From Palaemon carinicauda (Eukaryota > Arthropoda > Malacostraca > Decapoda > Palaemonidae), in contig NC_090728.1 in the NCBI RefSeq assembly GCF_036898095.1, positions 91,575,239 to 91,639,238 on the forward strand: a stretch of 64,000 bases of DNA, given 5' to 3'. Below are positions 11,745-23,839 of the stretch, piece after piece; position 1 is the stretch's first letter, and every line of letters begins with the position of its first letter. Below the pieces are notes generated by a model. The model was given only the letters and a program-made list of their open reading frames with translations, had not been told where the DNA came from and did no database searches. Made by a program: the position numbers and the translations under genes.

Positions 11745-11794
11745 CTGATTTTAAAACTAGGGTTATAACTTAGTAAGTAAGTAAGTAAGTAATA

Positions 11795-11862
<68 letters not shown>
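11745..11862 (+). mobile_element. Degenerate (TAA)-tailed retroposon end
   Basis: aactagggttataacttagt matches the family motif before the tail, followed by four TAAG repeats and about 70 bp of (AAT)n. Only the extreme 3' end is recognisable. Confidence 0.45.
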
Positions 11863-12250
11863 AGATCTATCTCCAATGGTTTGAAATTTATATTTCCTCA
11901 CGTAAGATCCAATCCCTTGTCCTTTAGAATAAGAGTTTTTATTTTTTTTATTATTTAATCATAACTGGCTATATGAAATACTCGTGTGAAAATCCTTTTC
12001 TAGCAATGAAAGTTATACCCCGTCATCATACAATGATGCGTATTAATTTTTGCAGTGGTTCTCGACCCTCTCCAACATCCCTTTCATGAAATGGATATCA
12101 AATTTTGTATCTCGTATGTTGCTCTCAAGGTAGTCTACCTGTTTCTCGTCCATTATTGTTTTACTGGTAGTAACTTTTTACTTTGTTGTTTATTAGACTT
12201 CCCTTCACATGTATTTTATCAGGTTTAAACTTTCCAAACAAATCGCCCAA

Positions 12251-12253
12251 TCT

Positions 12254-12317
<64 letters not shown>
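12251..12317. repeat. (CT)n microsatellite abutting a LINE fragment
   Basis: About 67 bp. It ends one base before the first recognisable LINE codon at 12318. Confidence 0.95.
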
Positions 12318-12321
<4 letters not shown>

Positions 12322-12490
12322 ACTATTGCTCACCAGTATGGTCTCCCTTCCGACTGACTTTAATCAAATAGAACGACTTAGGAGATTTTCACAACTACAT
12401 ATGAAAGTGGAACACTTGCATAACCATGCGTATCATTCTAGAATGAAAGTGAGGAAAGCACATAGTATCCAACTGTCGTATCCAGATTAG
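12318..12490 (+). pseudogene. LINE reverse transcriptase C-terminal fragment
   Basis: The plus frame from 12318 reads IDYCSPVWSPF, then after a frameshift near 12345 continues as LPTDFNQIERLRRFSQLHMK, EHLHNHAYHSRMKVRKAHSI. The DYCSxVWSP box followed by xIERxxRxF and a KxHSI segment is the pattern just downstream of the catalytic core in jockey/R1/I/CR1-type non-LTR reverse transcriptases. Two frames are needed, so the copy is inactive. Upstream coding sequence is absent: a CT array sits exactly where it should be. Confidence 0.6.
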
Positions 12491-13405
12491 GTACGAACAC
12501 TATTAAATTTTGTTTGTCTGCGAAATCAAAGAAGTTTAATTTTCAATTCACATACATGTCCATTACAACAGAACCTATGTTCCTTAGTTACATTGTCCTC
12601 TCTACACTATACTACAATACAGCCGAGATCTCTCTGCTTCGTCATTCGCAAGCATATGCATCTTATATTTATTTTAAGCCGATAGGAAAAGTGGGTCAAA
12701 GAAGAAAAAGGGCAGTTAGCTACCTAACCATAGTAGGGAATATTTTGGAAAGTTAAGAAACATTAAGAGTAATGTAAAGTGTTGTTTAGTCACAGTTCTA
12801 TTTATGTAAAGGAGCATTTTTCTTATACCTTAGGATGATAAGCTAAGATTCCATGCTATCGGTCATTTCAGCAACCAAAGTCCGAGCTGCTTTAACAACT
12901 TGGTATGGAACATTGCATCTAATTTGAAAATCAGATTTTACAGTACCTTCATTTCTTAAAAATAATGTCCCAATCCACATAAAGGAGGGACTCGACGAGA
13001 TTATACTTGACTACCCGTAGGAGTAAAGCCAATATCTTATGGGTTTTGCTATTTTGAACATTTTTATAATTTTGTTGCTTACTTCTTGGCACAGCCCCTT
13101 ATCATATGCTACGGATGATGGAGTTTTTTTTTCATGAAAATTATCGAGAAGGTGGTAGCCAACCTTTGGATAACATACATTAGGCATTAGGACTTTGTAT
13201 AGTAACTCACAAAGCACATGCTAAGAACGACTTTCTTTTAGCTCTTGATAAATGCCGTGTGTGTGTGTGTGTGTGTGTGTATCTGTGTGTGTGTTTGTGT
13301 GTGTAATCATCATCTGAGCTCAGTTAAAAAGAAACGGAGAATCAGTACAAGATAAAGGGAATGGCCATTAATAGGTGATGGCCAAACCGGTGTGGAAGGT
13401 GGTGT
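12491..13405. other. Unique sequence; weak exon-like frame at 13011-13217 minus
   Basis: A minus-strand open frame contains VGYHLLDNFHEKKTPSSVAY then DKGLCQE followed by a donor-like gtaagc. It lies between the ATG exon candidate at 13406-13561 and the exon candidates near 10 kb, on the same strand, so it could belong to the same gene, but no motif supports this. A GT array occupies 13255-13304. Confidence 0.2.
13255..13304. repeat. (GT)n microsatellite, interrupted
   Basis: About 50 bp of GT with two single-base interruptions. Confidence 0.9.
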
Positions 13406-13561
13406 TTAGAAACACGACAGAGTCGGTAAATTAATCCCTCTCTCTACACGGATTTCCTTTTCTTCTGATTCGAGCTCTCTTATTGTGTTGTGGTCATCGG
13501 TGGCCTTCTCCATTAAGCTACCGTTGGGGTGAGAGGGGTTATCGGAAACATCAGCAGCCAT
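13406..13561 (-). CDS. Candidate first coding exon or 51-aa ORF
   Basis: The minus strand starts with ATGG in good Kozak context (A at -3, G at +4) and encodes 51 residues: MAADVSDNPSHPNGSLMEKA, then TDDHNTIRELESEEKEIRVE, ending LSCF before TAA at 13406-13408. The peptide is hydrophilic, acidic and probably partly helical, like a cytosolic N-terminus. No strong GT donor is present inside (cgt/gtagag is the least bad), so it may be a small ORF or an exon with a weak donor. A (GA)n array on the coding strand ends about 10 bases upstream of the ATG. No family is recognised. This is among the most coding-like stretches in the window. Confidence 0.4.
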   Translation of the reverse strand: MAADVSDNPSHPNGSLMEKATDDHNTIRELESEEKEIRVERGINLPTLSCF

Positions 13562-13567
13562 ATTAAG

Positions 13568-13570
<3 letters not shown>

Positions 13571-13627
<57 letters not shown>
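13571..13627. repeat. (CT)n microsatellite just upstream of an ATG
   Basis: About 57 bp. On the minus strand it is (GA)n and ends about 10 bases 5' of the candidate start codon at 13561. Confidence 0.95.
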
Positions 13628-13630
<3 letters not shown>

Positions 13631-13940
13631 GTTTCAACGCTGTATCTTTCTAGTTGATTCTAACTACGCCTTTCTTAGTAACATGGCAACTGTATTTTGA
13701 GTTCCTCAGAGTTCATGGTAGCTTTGCTTATTTTTGGTCAAGGCTTCTATGGTTGTTTAAATCACTTAACTTGAAGGTGTTTAATCTTGCATAATGTAGT
13801 GATAGAGACAACGTCATTGTTACTTGTTCATGCTTATCATTTATGAGCCTGAATTTGAATATACCATTTCCAATGAGATATTTTCGTCTAAGATTCGATC
13901 CTCAGTAAATTTTTATATCCATTTTGGCACTGGTTTATTA

Positions 13941-13948
13941 TTCTCTCT

Positions 13949-14010
<62 letters not shown>
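13941..14010. repeat. (CT)n microsatellite, one interruption
   Basis: About 70 bp with one CC interruption near 13968. Confidence 0.95.
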
Positions 14011-14013
<3 letters not shown>

Positions 14014-14231
14014 AATGGATGGAATTACTTGATTAATTATATAGACCTTAGGTCCCGCAAATGCAGAAGACAGATGATTTGTATGTAAGATCTATTCTTA
14101 GTGGCAGATATTTTTATTTGTTGTCTAATTGAAATTTCTAGAGGAAAGCTGCTTTTAAGCCCAAAACAAATTTGAACCTCCTAAGATAGGCTAAAGTGTT
14201 ACCTCTTCCGTGGTAGTATTGATGCATTTTA

Positions 14232-14282
14232 ACTAGCTAACTGCCCTCATTCTTCTTTCACCCATCTTTCCTATAAAAAAAA
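14232..14282. repeat. Short dispersed repeat
   Basis: gctaactgccctcattcttc followed by tttcaccc and tttcctat resembles 40408-40470 (and 55528-55590) at about 80 percent over 40 bp. Family unknown. Confidence 0.35.
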
Positions 14283-14574
14283 AAAGCTTAGTTTCTGGTT
14301 CCATCCATCATATACGCTTCATTTTAGCAATTACCAGTGATTCAGAATATTTTTTTCTTCTTCTTCATATTAAAACCATAAAGGAGAGAAGGCTTTGTCC
14401 TAACACATTGATAATTCATGATAAGATTCTACTCAGTGAATAGGATCGTGGTCTTTTCTTCAATAACGTATCATTTTGTCAAGGACCCATGGGTACTGCA
14501 GAGCTGAGTAGATTATTTAATACGTCGTCATTTCAGTGGCTATTAAGCCAAATGGGAATACGGACCTCTGTCAA

Positions 14575-14839
14575 AGTTAATGCATTAATTCTATGTTTAA
14601 ACCAAAGGATTTACTATAAAAAGAAGAAAAAATCTTCTATTGGGTAGATTTGGTTATCATAGCCTTAGCACTGTCATATTTTAGTTACAAAACATCCCCA
14701 GAAATTACTAATTTCTTGGGGTGTTTTGTAACTATAAAATATGACAGTGCTAAGGCTAAGATAACCAAATCTACCCAATAGAAAATTTTTCTTTTTATAG
14801 TAAATCCTTTGGTTTAAAAATAGAATTAATGCCTTAACT
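14575..14839. repeat. 265-bp near-perfect palindrome (hairpin-forming)
   Basis: The left arm (from agttaatgcattaattctat at 14575) is the reverse complement, with a few mismatches, of the right arm ending atagaattaatgccttaact at 14839. The centre is at 14708 with essentially no loop (gaaatta-c-taatttc). Arms are about 132 bp each. It could be a fold-back or MITE-like element, or a snap-back artefact of library or assembly. Confidence 0.9.
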
Positions 14840-15394
14840 TCACCGTTAAGAAGGCCAAAGTAATGGCAATACAACTATAAACCTGAAATGAAGAAACGGA
14901 ATTTGGGGAAAAAATTACAATAAGTGAGTCCTTTTGTCTGCAAATGTTTGATCATTTGCTGTATCATCGACTTGCTATCAATTCTCCGAGTCTCAAGGTT
15001 AGAAAATGTCCAAGATTCTTTAAATGTCCTTAGTGATAAACCTTAAAAAGGAGAAACCTAGTTACGTCAGTTACAATTGGTATCCCAACCTCAATAAAGA
15101 AATATATGATTACAGCACTTAGTCTTCGTGTTCCCGTTGGAATGATTTCAGGAGCTCAAATGTGACCTTTTCGCCCTAATCTTTCCCCATGGCCAGGCTG
15201 TGATATGTCGTAGAAAAACCAAGGGATTTTATGCTTCATAAATAACATCGGATAAAAGGTCGCCATCAATCTACGGTTGAACAAATTTTCATCATGTTAG
15301 AGGAAGAAACGCCCATCACTTACACTTTTAAAATCAATTCGTCCCTCATGAAAATTGCATAATTCTGTCGTAGAAGGAAATCGTATCTTTGATG

Positions 15395-15438
<44 letters not shown>

Positions 15439-18400
15439 ACATAATCGTATCCCACAGGCGAGGAGTGGGTAAGCGAGGTAATATTACATGTGAAGCTTTA
15501 TCTCCTGGCCAGGGATTGTATTTAAGATGATCCTTAGAAACCGCTTAGGGATAGTAAGAGAGGGAGAGGACGACCATCGTAGCTGATGGAGATTGGATAG
15601 TTCCGAGTATTCCCTAGTGGACGGCGCCAGATACCTATGAATGGTCGCAGTTCATCTCTCACGACCCGACTTGGAGGAGGAAGTTAGTTTTGTGCGTGCT
15701 GGGGATAAATTCTTCGAGGTCTTCCTTGAAAGATAGAATTTCTTTCGGGATAGTGTGTTAAACAGAGGGGTGGGTTGTTAGTGACCATTTGCCTGGTATG
15801 AATTGGAAAAATAACAAAAAAGGCAAGATAGAAAATAGACTCTGTTTCTCTAGTTGTGTATTAACCCCCAATCTTCTCTCTAACCTGAACGCAATAACAA
15901 GGGTGCTTACTCATTTTTTTTTTTCAAATTAATGACATCATGTTGTGCATATGATCTTCATGTGGCAAGAGCATGAGATAAGTTTAGGATGCTCACATAG
16001 AATGTCCGTATATCCCCTTTCACGGAGATGACTTCAAGATGTCTTTAATCCAATTAATTGTTGAATTTGGAGAGTAATAAGAACCGATCATAACTTTGAT
16101 GATGCATAACGCGGGTTAATTGCAATTAAGCCATAAAATGTACACATAAGATTTTCGTAAGTTAACAATAGGATAGGATTCATTGTTACTTTTGGCGTCT
16201 CCTTTGAGTTCTTTTATTAGTTTTTTTTTTTTTTTTTTTTTTTTTTCAAAGACAGAGTTCATCCTTGGGGCTATTTGAGGTTGCCTCATCACTTGAGGAG
16301 TTACGAGTTGACTTCAAGTGGATTAAGGGTGGATGGGACAAAGTAGTGGGTTGTTTGGCTGTTGAGAAGGTGTTGGCAGAGCGAATATTTGGTCCCAGCT
16401 AAGAAGTTTGGTTGTTTTTGAGGGTATTTTAAAGGGCCCATTTTACCTCATTTGGTGATACAAGTGTTTTTTTTAGAGAAGAGGTTGCGACGTCTAGCTC
16501 GATTACATAATTTGTGAGGACAATGTAAGCAAGAATAACAAGGAAAGAAGGGAATTGATTATCTATTTGATTGTCTCGCAATAATTAAAAGAAGCAGGCT
16601 ATAGACCCGGATATACTAATTTTCAGGATATTAAGTAAATTAGTACAGGCAACTGATTAATCGCCTTTACCTGCCAAGAACATGTGTCGTTGAAATAGAT
16701 TTTCATAATTTGGATATAATAGCAGTAAAATCTGTTTCTGAAATGTCTGACACTGGTTAGTAACATGTTTGAGACTTGGAAAAAATTATTATTTTTTTTT
16801 TTTTTTTCTTTTTTGACGAAAGCAAGTTTTAGTTTGTGCTCCCACGTATGTGCGGTGACAAACGTGTAGCTGTACAGCTGTACATTTATACATATAATAT
16901 TTATCAATTCTATGAAAATGTTTATGGAACAGATTTGATTTGATTGGGAAATGAAATAATTAGTGGTTTAGGTATTAATAACCACCTGTTTTTTTTTAAG
17001 AAGCTTAGACAACTGTTCAAAATTAGGTGAAAATTTCTAGACGTTCCCGTAGTTGTTGCCATTGTTATCGAGTTTTTGTATGTCGGCGGCTTCGTTTACC
17101 CTTGTTAAACACTAATTTAATAACAGTGTTTACGAAAAGGACCTTTTCATGTCGGGAACCTCAACTAAAGGTGATAGGTAGTGACATATCTTGCCTTTTT
17201 CTGTACGCTGTTTACAGCCTTAGTCAAATCTGTTTGAAGACAACTTGAAGACGCAAACTTTGAGTAGTAACTGAGATTTATTCTGTCACTTAATCGGAGT
17301 TTGTGTAGAACCAAAAGGTTTCAACTTTTACATCACATGGTAAGATGAATATAAGTAACATTTTGTTATACAGTCTTAAGATTACTTTGTAAAATGCCGT
17401 CGAAGAGCACATTGAAAGTTTTTTGCTTCATCTTTAAAGAGAAAATGATGAACTTTTTGTCATGTTTTTATTTCTTTTATCTTATAAGAGCAGCTTATCA
17501 TTACATCAGCGTTTTATAAAGGTTAGCTAGTTATTTTTGTACGTCTTTGTAACATATGCGATTCTTTTAACAACTCTCCCCCCCCCAAAAAAAAAAAGAT
17601 GTTTTCAATTATTTGAAGTAAACCCAATTCTCAATTTTATGTTTTGATTGCAATTCAACCTTATGCACAGCGTTTAAACTTTCTGTCACACGGGTCCAAA
17701 TTACAAACTAAAGTGGACATTAATGAATTATCAGAAGACCCACTTATTATAACTAGTTACTTGATGCCCTGTTATCGTCCTAAACACTTTTGTAAGTGTT
17801 TTGGGTGGGATGCTTATTGAAACTGAAGTCTTGTTTGGGGTTGGGGCAACCCCGGGAAGTATGTTCCCAGTTACATTGTCATTTCACCATCTTGCATCTA
17901 TGTCAAGCCTTTTCGCTTAGTTACCAATTTCTAAATTAATTTATACGCCTCCGACCCTTTGGTGACACATCCGTAAGAGATTGTTCAATCTGTACAATCA
18001 TCGCGATCTACCGAACCGATATCAATCCTCGGTTATAATTGGACCATAAATTACACCTAATTAGCTATTTCGTTTAGGCTACCTGCTGTTAACTTGGTCC
18101 ACTAAATTGCCCTCCCGAGGTTGAGGGGTTTTGTTGAAGGATATTGTCATGCAGTCCTTGCAAGGTGTTCGTGTTGGTGGATGACTCGGGATGTGCTTTG
18201 TGATTGTGGAAATCCCATCTGAATGCTGAGTGGATTTGGATGGAGTGTGGTTGTAAGTGGCGGATAGAGGGTGGGGTGCGTGGTTTCAGGGAGTGGGACC
18301 GTAGGGGGATGAGTGGGCTACCTAGGAAACGTAGGGTCATTGTTTAGTAAGCGTGCTATTTGTGAGGAGTTACCGGTGTTGAATATCTAATAATACCCGA

Positions 18401-18568
18401 GGGCTGATGTGCTTTATTGGGGAGAATATAGTAGGAACGATGAATAGACGACCAGAGGCTGGGGTAGGGGAGGGGGGTCGTGGTTACGGAAAGGGGGTTG
18501 GTGGTTATGGAAGACTTGCTGAGAGCTAGAGTGGAAGTTTCAAGAAGAGTCAGGATAAGGGCATGGCA
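14840..18568. other. Unique sequence, no gene recognised
   Basis: Includes a CT array (15399-15437), poly(T) at 16221-16246, a C/A run at 17579-17598 and two GC-richer patches (15440-15720 and 18090-18560). Short protein-like frames occur, for example ATG at about 15638 plus (MVAVHLSRPDLEEEVSFVRA) and 18089-18340 minus, but none carries a domain or splice signals I trust. Confidence 0.45.

Positions 18569-18604
<36 letters not shown>
18569..18604. repeat. (GA)n microsatellite
   Basis: About 36 bp, followed by a run of G. Confidence 0.9.
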
Positions 18605-18612
<8 letters not shown>

Positions 18613-18852
18613 AGACGTCGCGAACCTAGGTTACCTACACAGTCGTTGGTGTTGAGCTACTGTATCTCATGCAAATTGAAAACTAATTAGAAACTAAATG
18701 TAAAGGAAGAAGCGCCATCACTTATGACAGCCGCATTGTCTTGAGATTTGCTTTGACTTGATAAAGTCAGACGTCGCATCTTAATTTCCGCATCGATCAT
18801 TTATGCATGTTGCGTGAAGTCACTACGTATTCCATGCAACACGTAAACAAAT

Positions 18853-18954
18853 ATGGCTCTGGAAGTTACTTGGCATGTTAAGGATTGCATCGGGCGGAAT
18901 CCTTCCTTACACACACAGATTAGTAATTGCTTAGAAGATGCGCTAGTATGCTGA
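18853..18954 (+). other. 33-aa small ORF in good Kozak context
   Basis: aaatATGG starts MALEVTWHVKDCIGRNPSLH then TQISNCLEDALVC and a stop; an in-frame TAA sits immediately upstream. A donor-like gtatgc overlaps its end. It could be a first exon or chance; nothing identifies it. Confidence 0.18.
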
Positions 18955-19563
18955 GTTAACAGATATGCATAACAATGTAAAGGGCAGAGGCGCACTGTAT
19001 TTACCTCCGCATGGACACATGTAACAGAAAACTGTCCTTTGCTTGTTTGCTGTACATACTCTCATGTCTGCACACTTAAAAGGAAAACCTCCCTTCTTTG
19101 TGTATCTATTTGTTTACCTATGCAACACGCGACACCGACAATAGTTGCTTGCTCTTTCGATGAAGCGATTTAGTCGCTGTTTACATCGTTCGTTTTCCAA
19201 AAGAGTTTTGTCCATGTCGTGCTGAGGGATTAATGTTCGGTATTGTCCCTCGGAATGAACGGAAACTAAAGTACCGAAAAAACAAATCAAGATAAAAAAA
19301 AATGCGAAGGGATCAATTGAAATGGAACTGATTGAAACATAAAGATGTTCCGTATCATAATTATTTTTATGGTCACGAAGTACATATAAATTATTTCCAT
19401 TGAACCCTGTAGGTATAGGTATCCTATGGGTGGTGTTATGTTATGGGCGTTGCTGATTGAGTCATTAGCAGCCATTCGGCGGGTGGTAGTTCGGGTTGAA
19501 TGCATTATAGCAACCAGATGAAAGTCAATGGTGTATACAAAGAAGGCAGTCAAGTGGAGATAA

Positions 19564-19618
<55 letters not shown>

Positions 19619-20472
19619 AAACAAGTGGATGCTTGGTGATTTGTGGCCTGTGATAGAAAACAGCATCTCTTGTATTTTCTTATGCAAAGGAAGAGTCAGA
19701 CATTCGAATCCTTTAAATAGAAACCATGTCATCATGGACTCATCAGAGGCTCTCCTGCCTTTATTCTTGCTTTCCAATGAACCCAAGAGGATGACTTACT
19801 CCCCTGAGCACATCTTGAGGAAAATGATGTGGATCACATTGTTAAACACGTCTTCAATGGTTTATATGAGTTTTACATCATTTGAATGGCATGGAAGTGA
19901 ATATTAACTTCTTAGGTTTTGAGCATTTTAATTATAATTATAATTGGGGATCATAAGAAGAACAATTAAGTCTCATTGCAAGTCTTTGCCCATATGCTAT
20001 GGAAGTCATTTCAAAACTTTTGTGTATTTTTTTAGATTTGGACTACCTCATACAATTAATGTATTTTGGTATTATGGATGTTTGGATCCAATCACATTTA
20101 ATATATACATTTTTGTAAGTCGTTTCAGAAACGCACTAATCTATTTCTTAAATTTTAAATGAAAGATGTCAATAAAGGTGAGTGTAAGCACTCTCCCATT
20201 CTCACGAATGCAGTTTAATCTTGCCAACCTTGGTGACCTCCCCTGATTATTACCAAGGAACGCCCTAACGAGAATGGATATGGAACCAAATTGCCCAGGT
20301 AGATTTAGTGTGATGAGTTTTCTTGTCGTCGTCCCATGTCGGTCTTGTGTTTGTGCAGAGAAACTTCCCCCATAAATAACGGTTGTGTTTTGTTTTGAGT
20401 TCTTGTATAACACTGCTTTTATCTTCGCCTCGCATCAGATCCGTTGAGTCTGTCTGAATTGAACTCTCAATA
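18955..20472. other. Unique sequence with one CT array, no confirmed gene
   Basis: Open frames on both strands around 19287-19907 and 20141-20413 have no recognised domain. A strong donor-like AAG/GTGAGT lies at about 20177 on the plus strand after an acceptor-like cgtttcag (20120s), outlining a possible 49-bp untranslated exon; unsupported otherwise. Confidence 0.3.
19565..19615. repeat. (CT)n microsatellite
   Basis: About 51 bp. Confidence 0.95.
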
Positions 20473-20529
20473 GTGTAGCCTAACCTTTGAAAGTGCAGCC
20501 TAACCTTTGAAAGTGCAGCCTAACCTGAA
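20473..20529. repeat. 20-bp minisatellite, about 2.8 copies
   Basis: Unit gtgcagcctaacctttgaaa repeated; the first copy has T for C at position 4. It contains CCTAACC but is not a telomeric array. Confidence 0.85.
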
Positions 20530-20762
20530 ACTGATTGATGCTCCACAAGCAAGGGGTGTGACGGAGATGAAGTGCATGTGGAATAAGGGACCCCCAGTCT
20601 CTTGTTTATCGATTGCAAAGGTATTGAGACCTGTGGGTTATTTTTATGCCAGTGCCGTTTATAAAGATGTCATTAAAGGTCATTAACACGCAGTTAACAC
20701 TGGGGGAATGGACCTTGTGATCCGGCTCGCAACCCTGTGAATTGGAGAGGTTTTGAGTCTCT

Positions 20763-20930
20763 TGAAAAAAAAGGGGGAAGGAAAAGGGAAGGGAGATTGG
20801 AGGTGGGGGAGAAGGACGATAGAAAGGAGGACTGCGGAAAGAAGAATGGAGGGACGTGAAGGGGGTCAGGGGTTAGATGCCAGGAGAGGGAGAAGAGAAG
20901 GGGAAATGGTGGGGAGGGGGCAGAGGGGAG
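20763..20930 (+). other. Purine-rich strand asymmetry with G-quadruplex motif
   Basis: The plus strand is overwhelmingly A/G for about 170 bp. Four G runs at 20900-20903, 20911-20914, 20916-20920 and 20925-20928 with loops of 7, 1 and 4 satisfy the usual G4 pattern. Formation is inference. Confidence 0.5.
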
Positions 20931-21183
20931 CTTGTGTGATGCTTGTGTCTGGGTCTCTGGTTTGTTTGTTCATGATGTGGTATGTTCTGTGCTTGGTTTG
21001 TTAAAGGATGAACGGATTATGTTACTGCTGATGTTCGTTCCACTCCGAAATCTGGCTCTCGTTTGTTTTGTTAAGGTTCATAAGTGCTTGTCGTGCTTTT
21101 AAGAAGGATGATAAACTGTCCGCGCGAACAATTGCACCCTGAGAATAATTTCAGCGAATCAACATTTGATATTGTTGTGGTAC

Positions 21184-21191
21184 GAGAGAGA

Positions 21192-21241
<50 letters not shown>
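21184..21241. repeat. (GA)n microsatellite
   Basis: About 58 bp, one GG interruption. Confidence 0.95.
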
Positions 21242-21302
21242 ATAGTTAAAAAACGGTGAAAACACATGCGTCGAGAAAAAACATTAAAAATACATCCCCC
21301 TC

Positions 21303-21306
<4 letters not shown>

Positions 21307-21352
<46 letters not shown>
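21307..21352. repeat. (CT)n microsatellite
   Basis: About 46 bp; with the GA array 70 bp upstream it forms an inverted microsatellite pair able to fold back. Confidence 0.95.
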
Positions 21353-21358
<6 letters not shown>

Positions 21359-21738
21359 TGAGAGAATGAATGGCGGGGAGATGAAAAGTCCAATGGGGGT
21401 GAGAAAGGACACTGGCATTTAAAAACAAATACAGGAAGAACCGAATTGCTTCTCAACCCGTTACAACGTCGTTTCCTTCTAAAGGGGCTGATTAAGAAGA
21501 AAAAAAAATATATATATTATAGGGCGGGCCCTGAGGATTACCAATTTCATGTCATTAGTATTAATATCTACCTCAGTTGTGGACAATTTGGGAGAAGAAA
21601 TAAAATAGATGAAGCATTGAACAATTTTTCATAAATGTTTTTAATGGTTATTCAGTAGTGTGAAATGTAAATAGTAAGGGAACACTGCTACAAAGAAGGT
21701 GAATTAACGGCAGTTTGATCTCACCATCTCGACTGCAG

Positions 21739-21836
21739 AATTTGCAGATTGAATGCGCAGCTATTGAATATACAATTACGGGACATACATTCCGCAAGAG
21801 TACAATTACCGTCGGCAAAAGATGCGTTGATGACAG
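21739..21836 (+). other. Exon-like segment with consensus donor
   Basis: Bounded by catctcgactgcag on the left and a consensus CAG/GTAAGAG on the right (98 bp). Two frames are open, one reading IECAAIEYTITGHTFRKSTI, the other QLLNIQLRDIHSARVQLPSA. No partner exon was found. Confidence 0.18.
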
Positions 21837-22491
21837 GTAAGAGGTACGAAAACTAACAACTTCGCACTGTTATTAAGTGTCGTTGCCGGTCTGGCGGATT
21901 TGTTTAATTCAATTTACATGAAGAAGTAGTGATGGAAGCGTTACTTAGCAAACAGAAGAGAATATTTTACTTCAAAGGAAAATGTGGAACTTGAAAAGAA
22001 AAGCCAGCTATGATGGTTACTTGTGATTCAACTCCAGATTAGAGTGGCAGAGGTTTTATGATCAGTTTAGATTAGAGCCATTTTGACAGGCAATGCAACA
22101 AGAACATGATAGATACTTTTGGCTCGTCCTGTTTAGTTCGACCTGAATGCTTTTTAATGCAGAAGAAAAATACAATTTTTAATGTTATAAAAGTTCAGTC
22201 GATCAGAGGAAATTCTGAGAACTTCAAAATCAATAAAGATTTAATTGTTTGTTTATACTTTTTAACATTTAGCATTAGGCTTGATTTGGGTTCTGACGTA
22301 ATGCGATGGCACTATAACTACTTGATTACTTAATTGTTGTTCTTATTATCAGTGCAATGTATTACATTAATTTTTGACGTTAATCACCTTCAAGTTGAAC
22401 ATAGAATCATTGACTCCAAAATTTTCATAAAGTAAAAATGGTTTTATTGATTAGATTCTTCAAAAATATTCGTTTATGGGTCTTTGTACAA

Positions 22492-22492
<1 letters not shown>

Positions 22493-22544
<52 letters not shown>

Positions 22545-22580
22545 TATGTATATATATATGTATAAATATATATATATATA

Positions 22581-22616
<36 letters not shown>

Positions 22617-22619
22617 CAG
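22493..22619. repeat. Compound (AC)n(TA)n(TG)n(TA)n microsatellite
   Basis: About 127 bp of alternating purine-pyrimidine sequence; the AC and TG blocks flank TA blocks and can pair. Confidence 0.95.
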
Positions 22620-22639
22620 TATATAATGTGTGTATATGA

Positions 22640-23788
22640 AGCTCAATTGTTACAAAAAAGTCTATGAAAATTCATGTAACGAGAAAACAGGAAGACAAGT
22701 TCCACAATATAGCACTAAATAAAAAGAAGTCCTGGCGGAACCGTATAATTATAGCACTAGCTCAAGTGCTTAGATATTAATTTCGTTTATAGTTTAATCT
22801 TCGCTTGCTATATTTTTTCCTTCTTACTCTTACTTTTTATTCTGAAATTAGTTATGTACATTATGTTTTGTATTTTATCGTACTCCACGTCGCTCGTAGG
22901 CTCTGTTGATGTTTTAGCCCTTTCTCATGTCTCTTTTTACAGCCTTTTGCTGTTTCCGGGTAACACTTTTATACTGCATATAAGCATATTGCTGTATTTA
23001 ATGCTATATTAGGGATAGTACTTTACTCCAAGTTAACAACTTGAAGTTCATTTGGCCATCATTTTTCTTGTTTTATGTTGAAGTGAAGATATTGCTAATA
23101 ATTTGTGAATGGTAATTGGAATAAAAATTTAAGTAATTAATATGATAACACTTTTCTTTAGGGTTTCATAACTGCTTGCGAGCTACTCATTGGATCTGCA
23201 GTAATGCATATATCAAGCTCAAAATTGGAGTTAACCCTTAGAATATCAGGTCCTTATTTTTTTATTGAGAAGAATAAGTGTACATGAAAATTGTCAAATA
23301 CCACCATTTTGCTTCCGTGATCTCAAAATACCACCTTTTAAAGTAAATAAAGTTTGACACGTATCACTTGTGAAGTGTAAATGATAATTCTGCCGCAAGA
23401 TGAAAGGATATTAAAGACCATCAAATTTGTTATGGTCTGTTTAGATTGAAGGAATTTCGATGACGTCAGTGGGAACCTTATTAGTTCTCCGATAGACAAG
23501 GAAACGAAATGTTAAATCAAAACATTCAGCGTATATTTTCTCTCAATTTTTTTCCCAGTTGTTTCTGAAGCCCATAGTTATTTGATAACTATAAACAAGA
23601 CTTATTACTCATAATATTTGGAGTTAGCGTATTTTGATTTTTGTGGTTTCCCGTAGTTTTTGGACAAGTTTCAATAGTTTGGACTGTTTTTGAAGTCCCG
23701 TTGCATTGTTAGCGATAGTTGAATGACTGGCTAGCTGTGTCTTAACTTTGTTAGAACAGTACTACGGGACATTTGTGGAATCAACCTT

Positions 23789-23839
<51 letters not shown>

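Noticed and set aside
20473..20529. CCTAACC-containing tandem repeat as possible interstitial telomere
   Set aside because: The period is 20 bp and the arthropod telomere unit TTAGG is not repeated in tandem.
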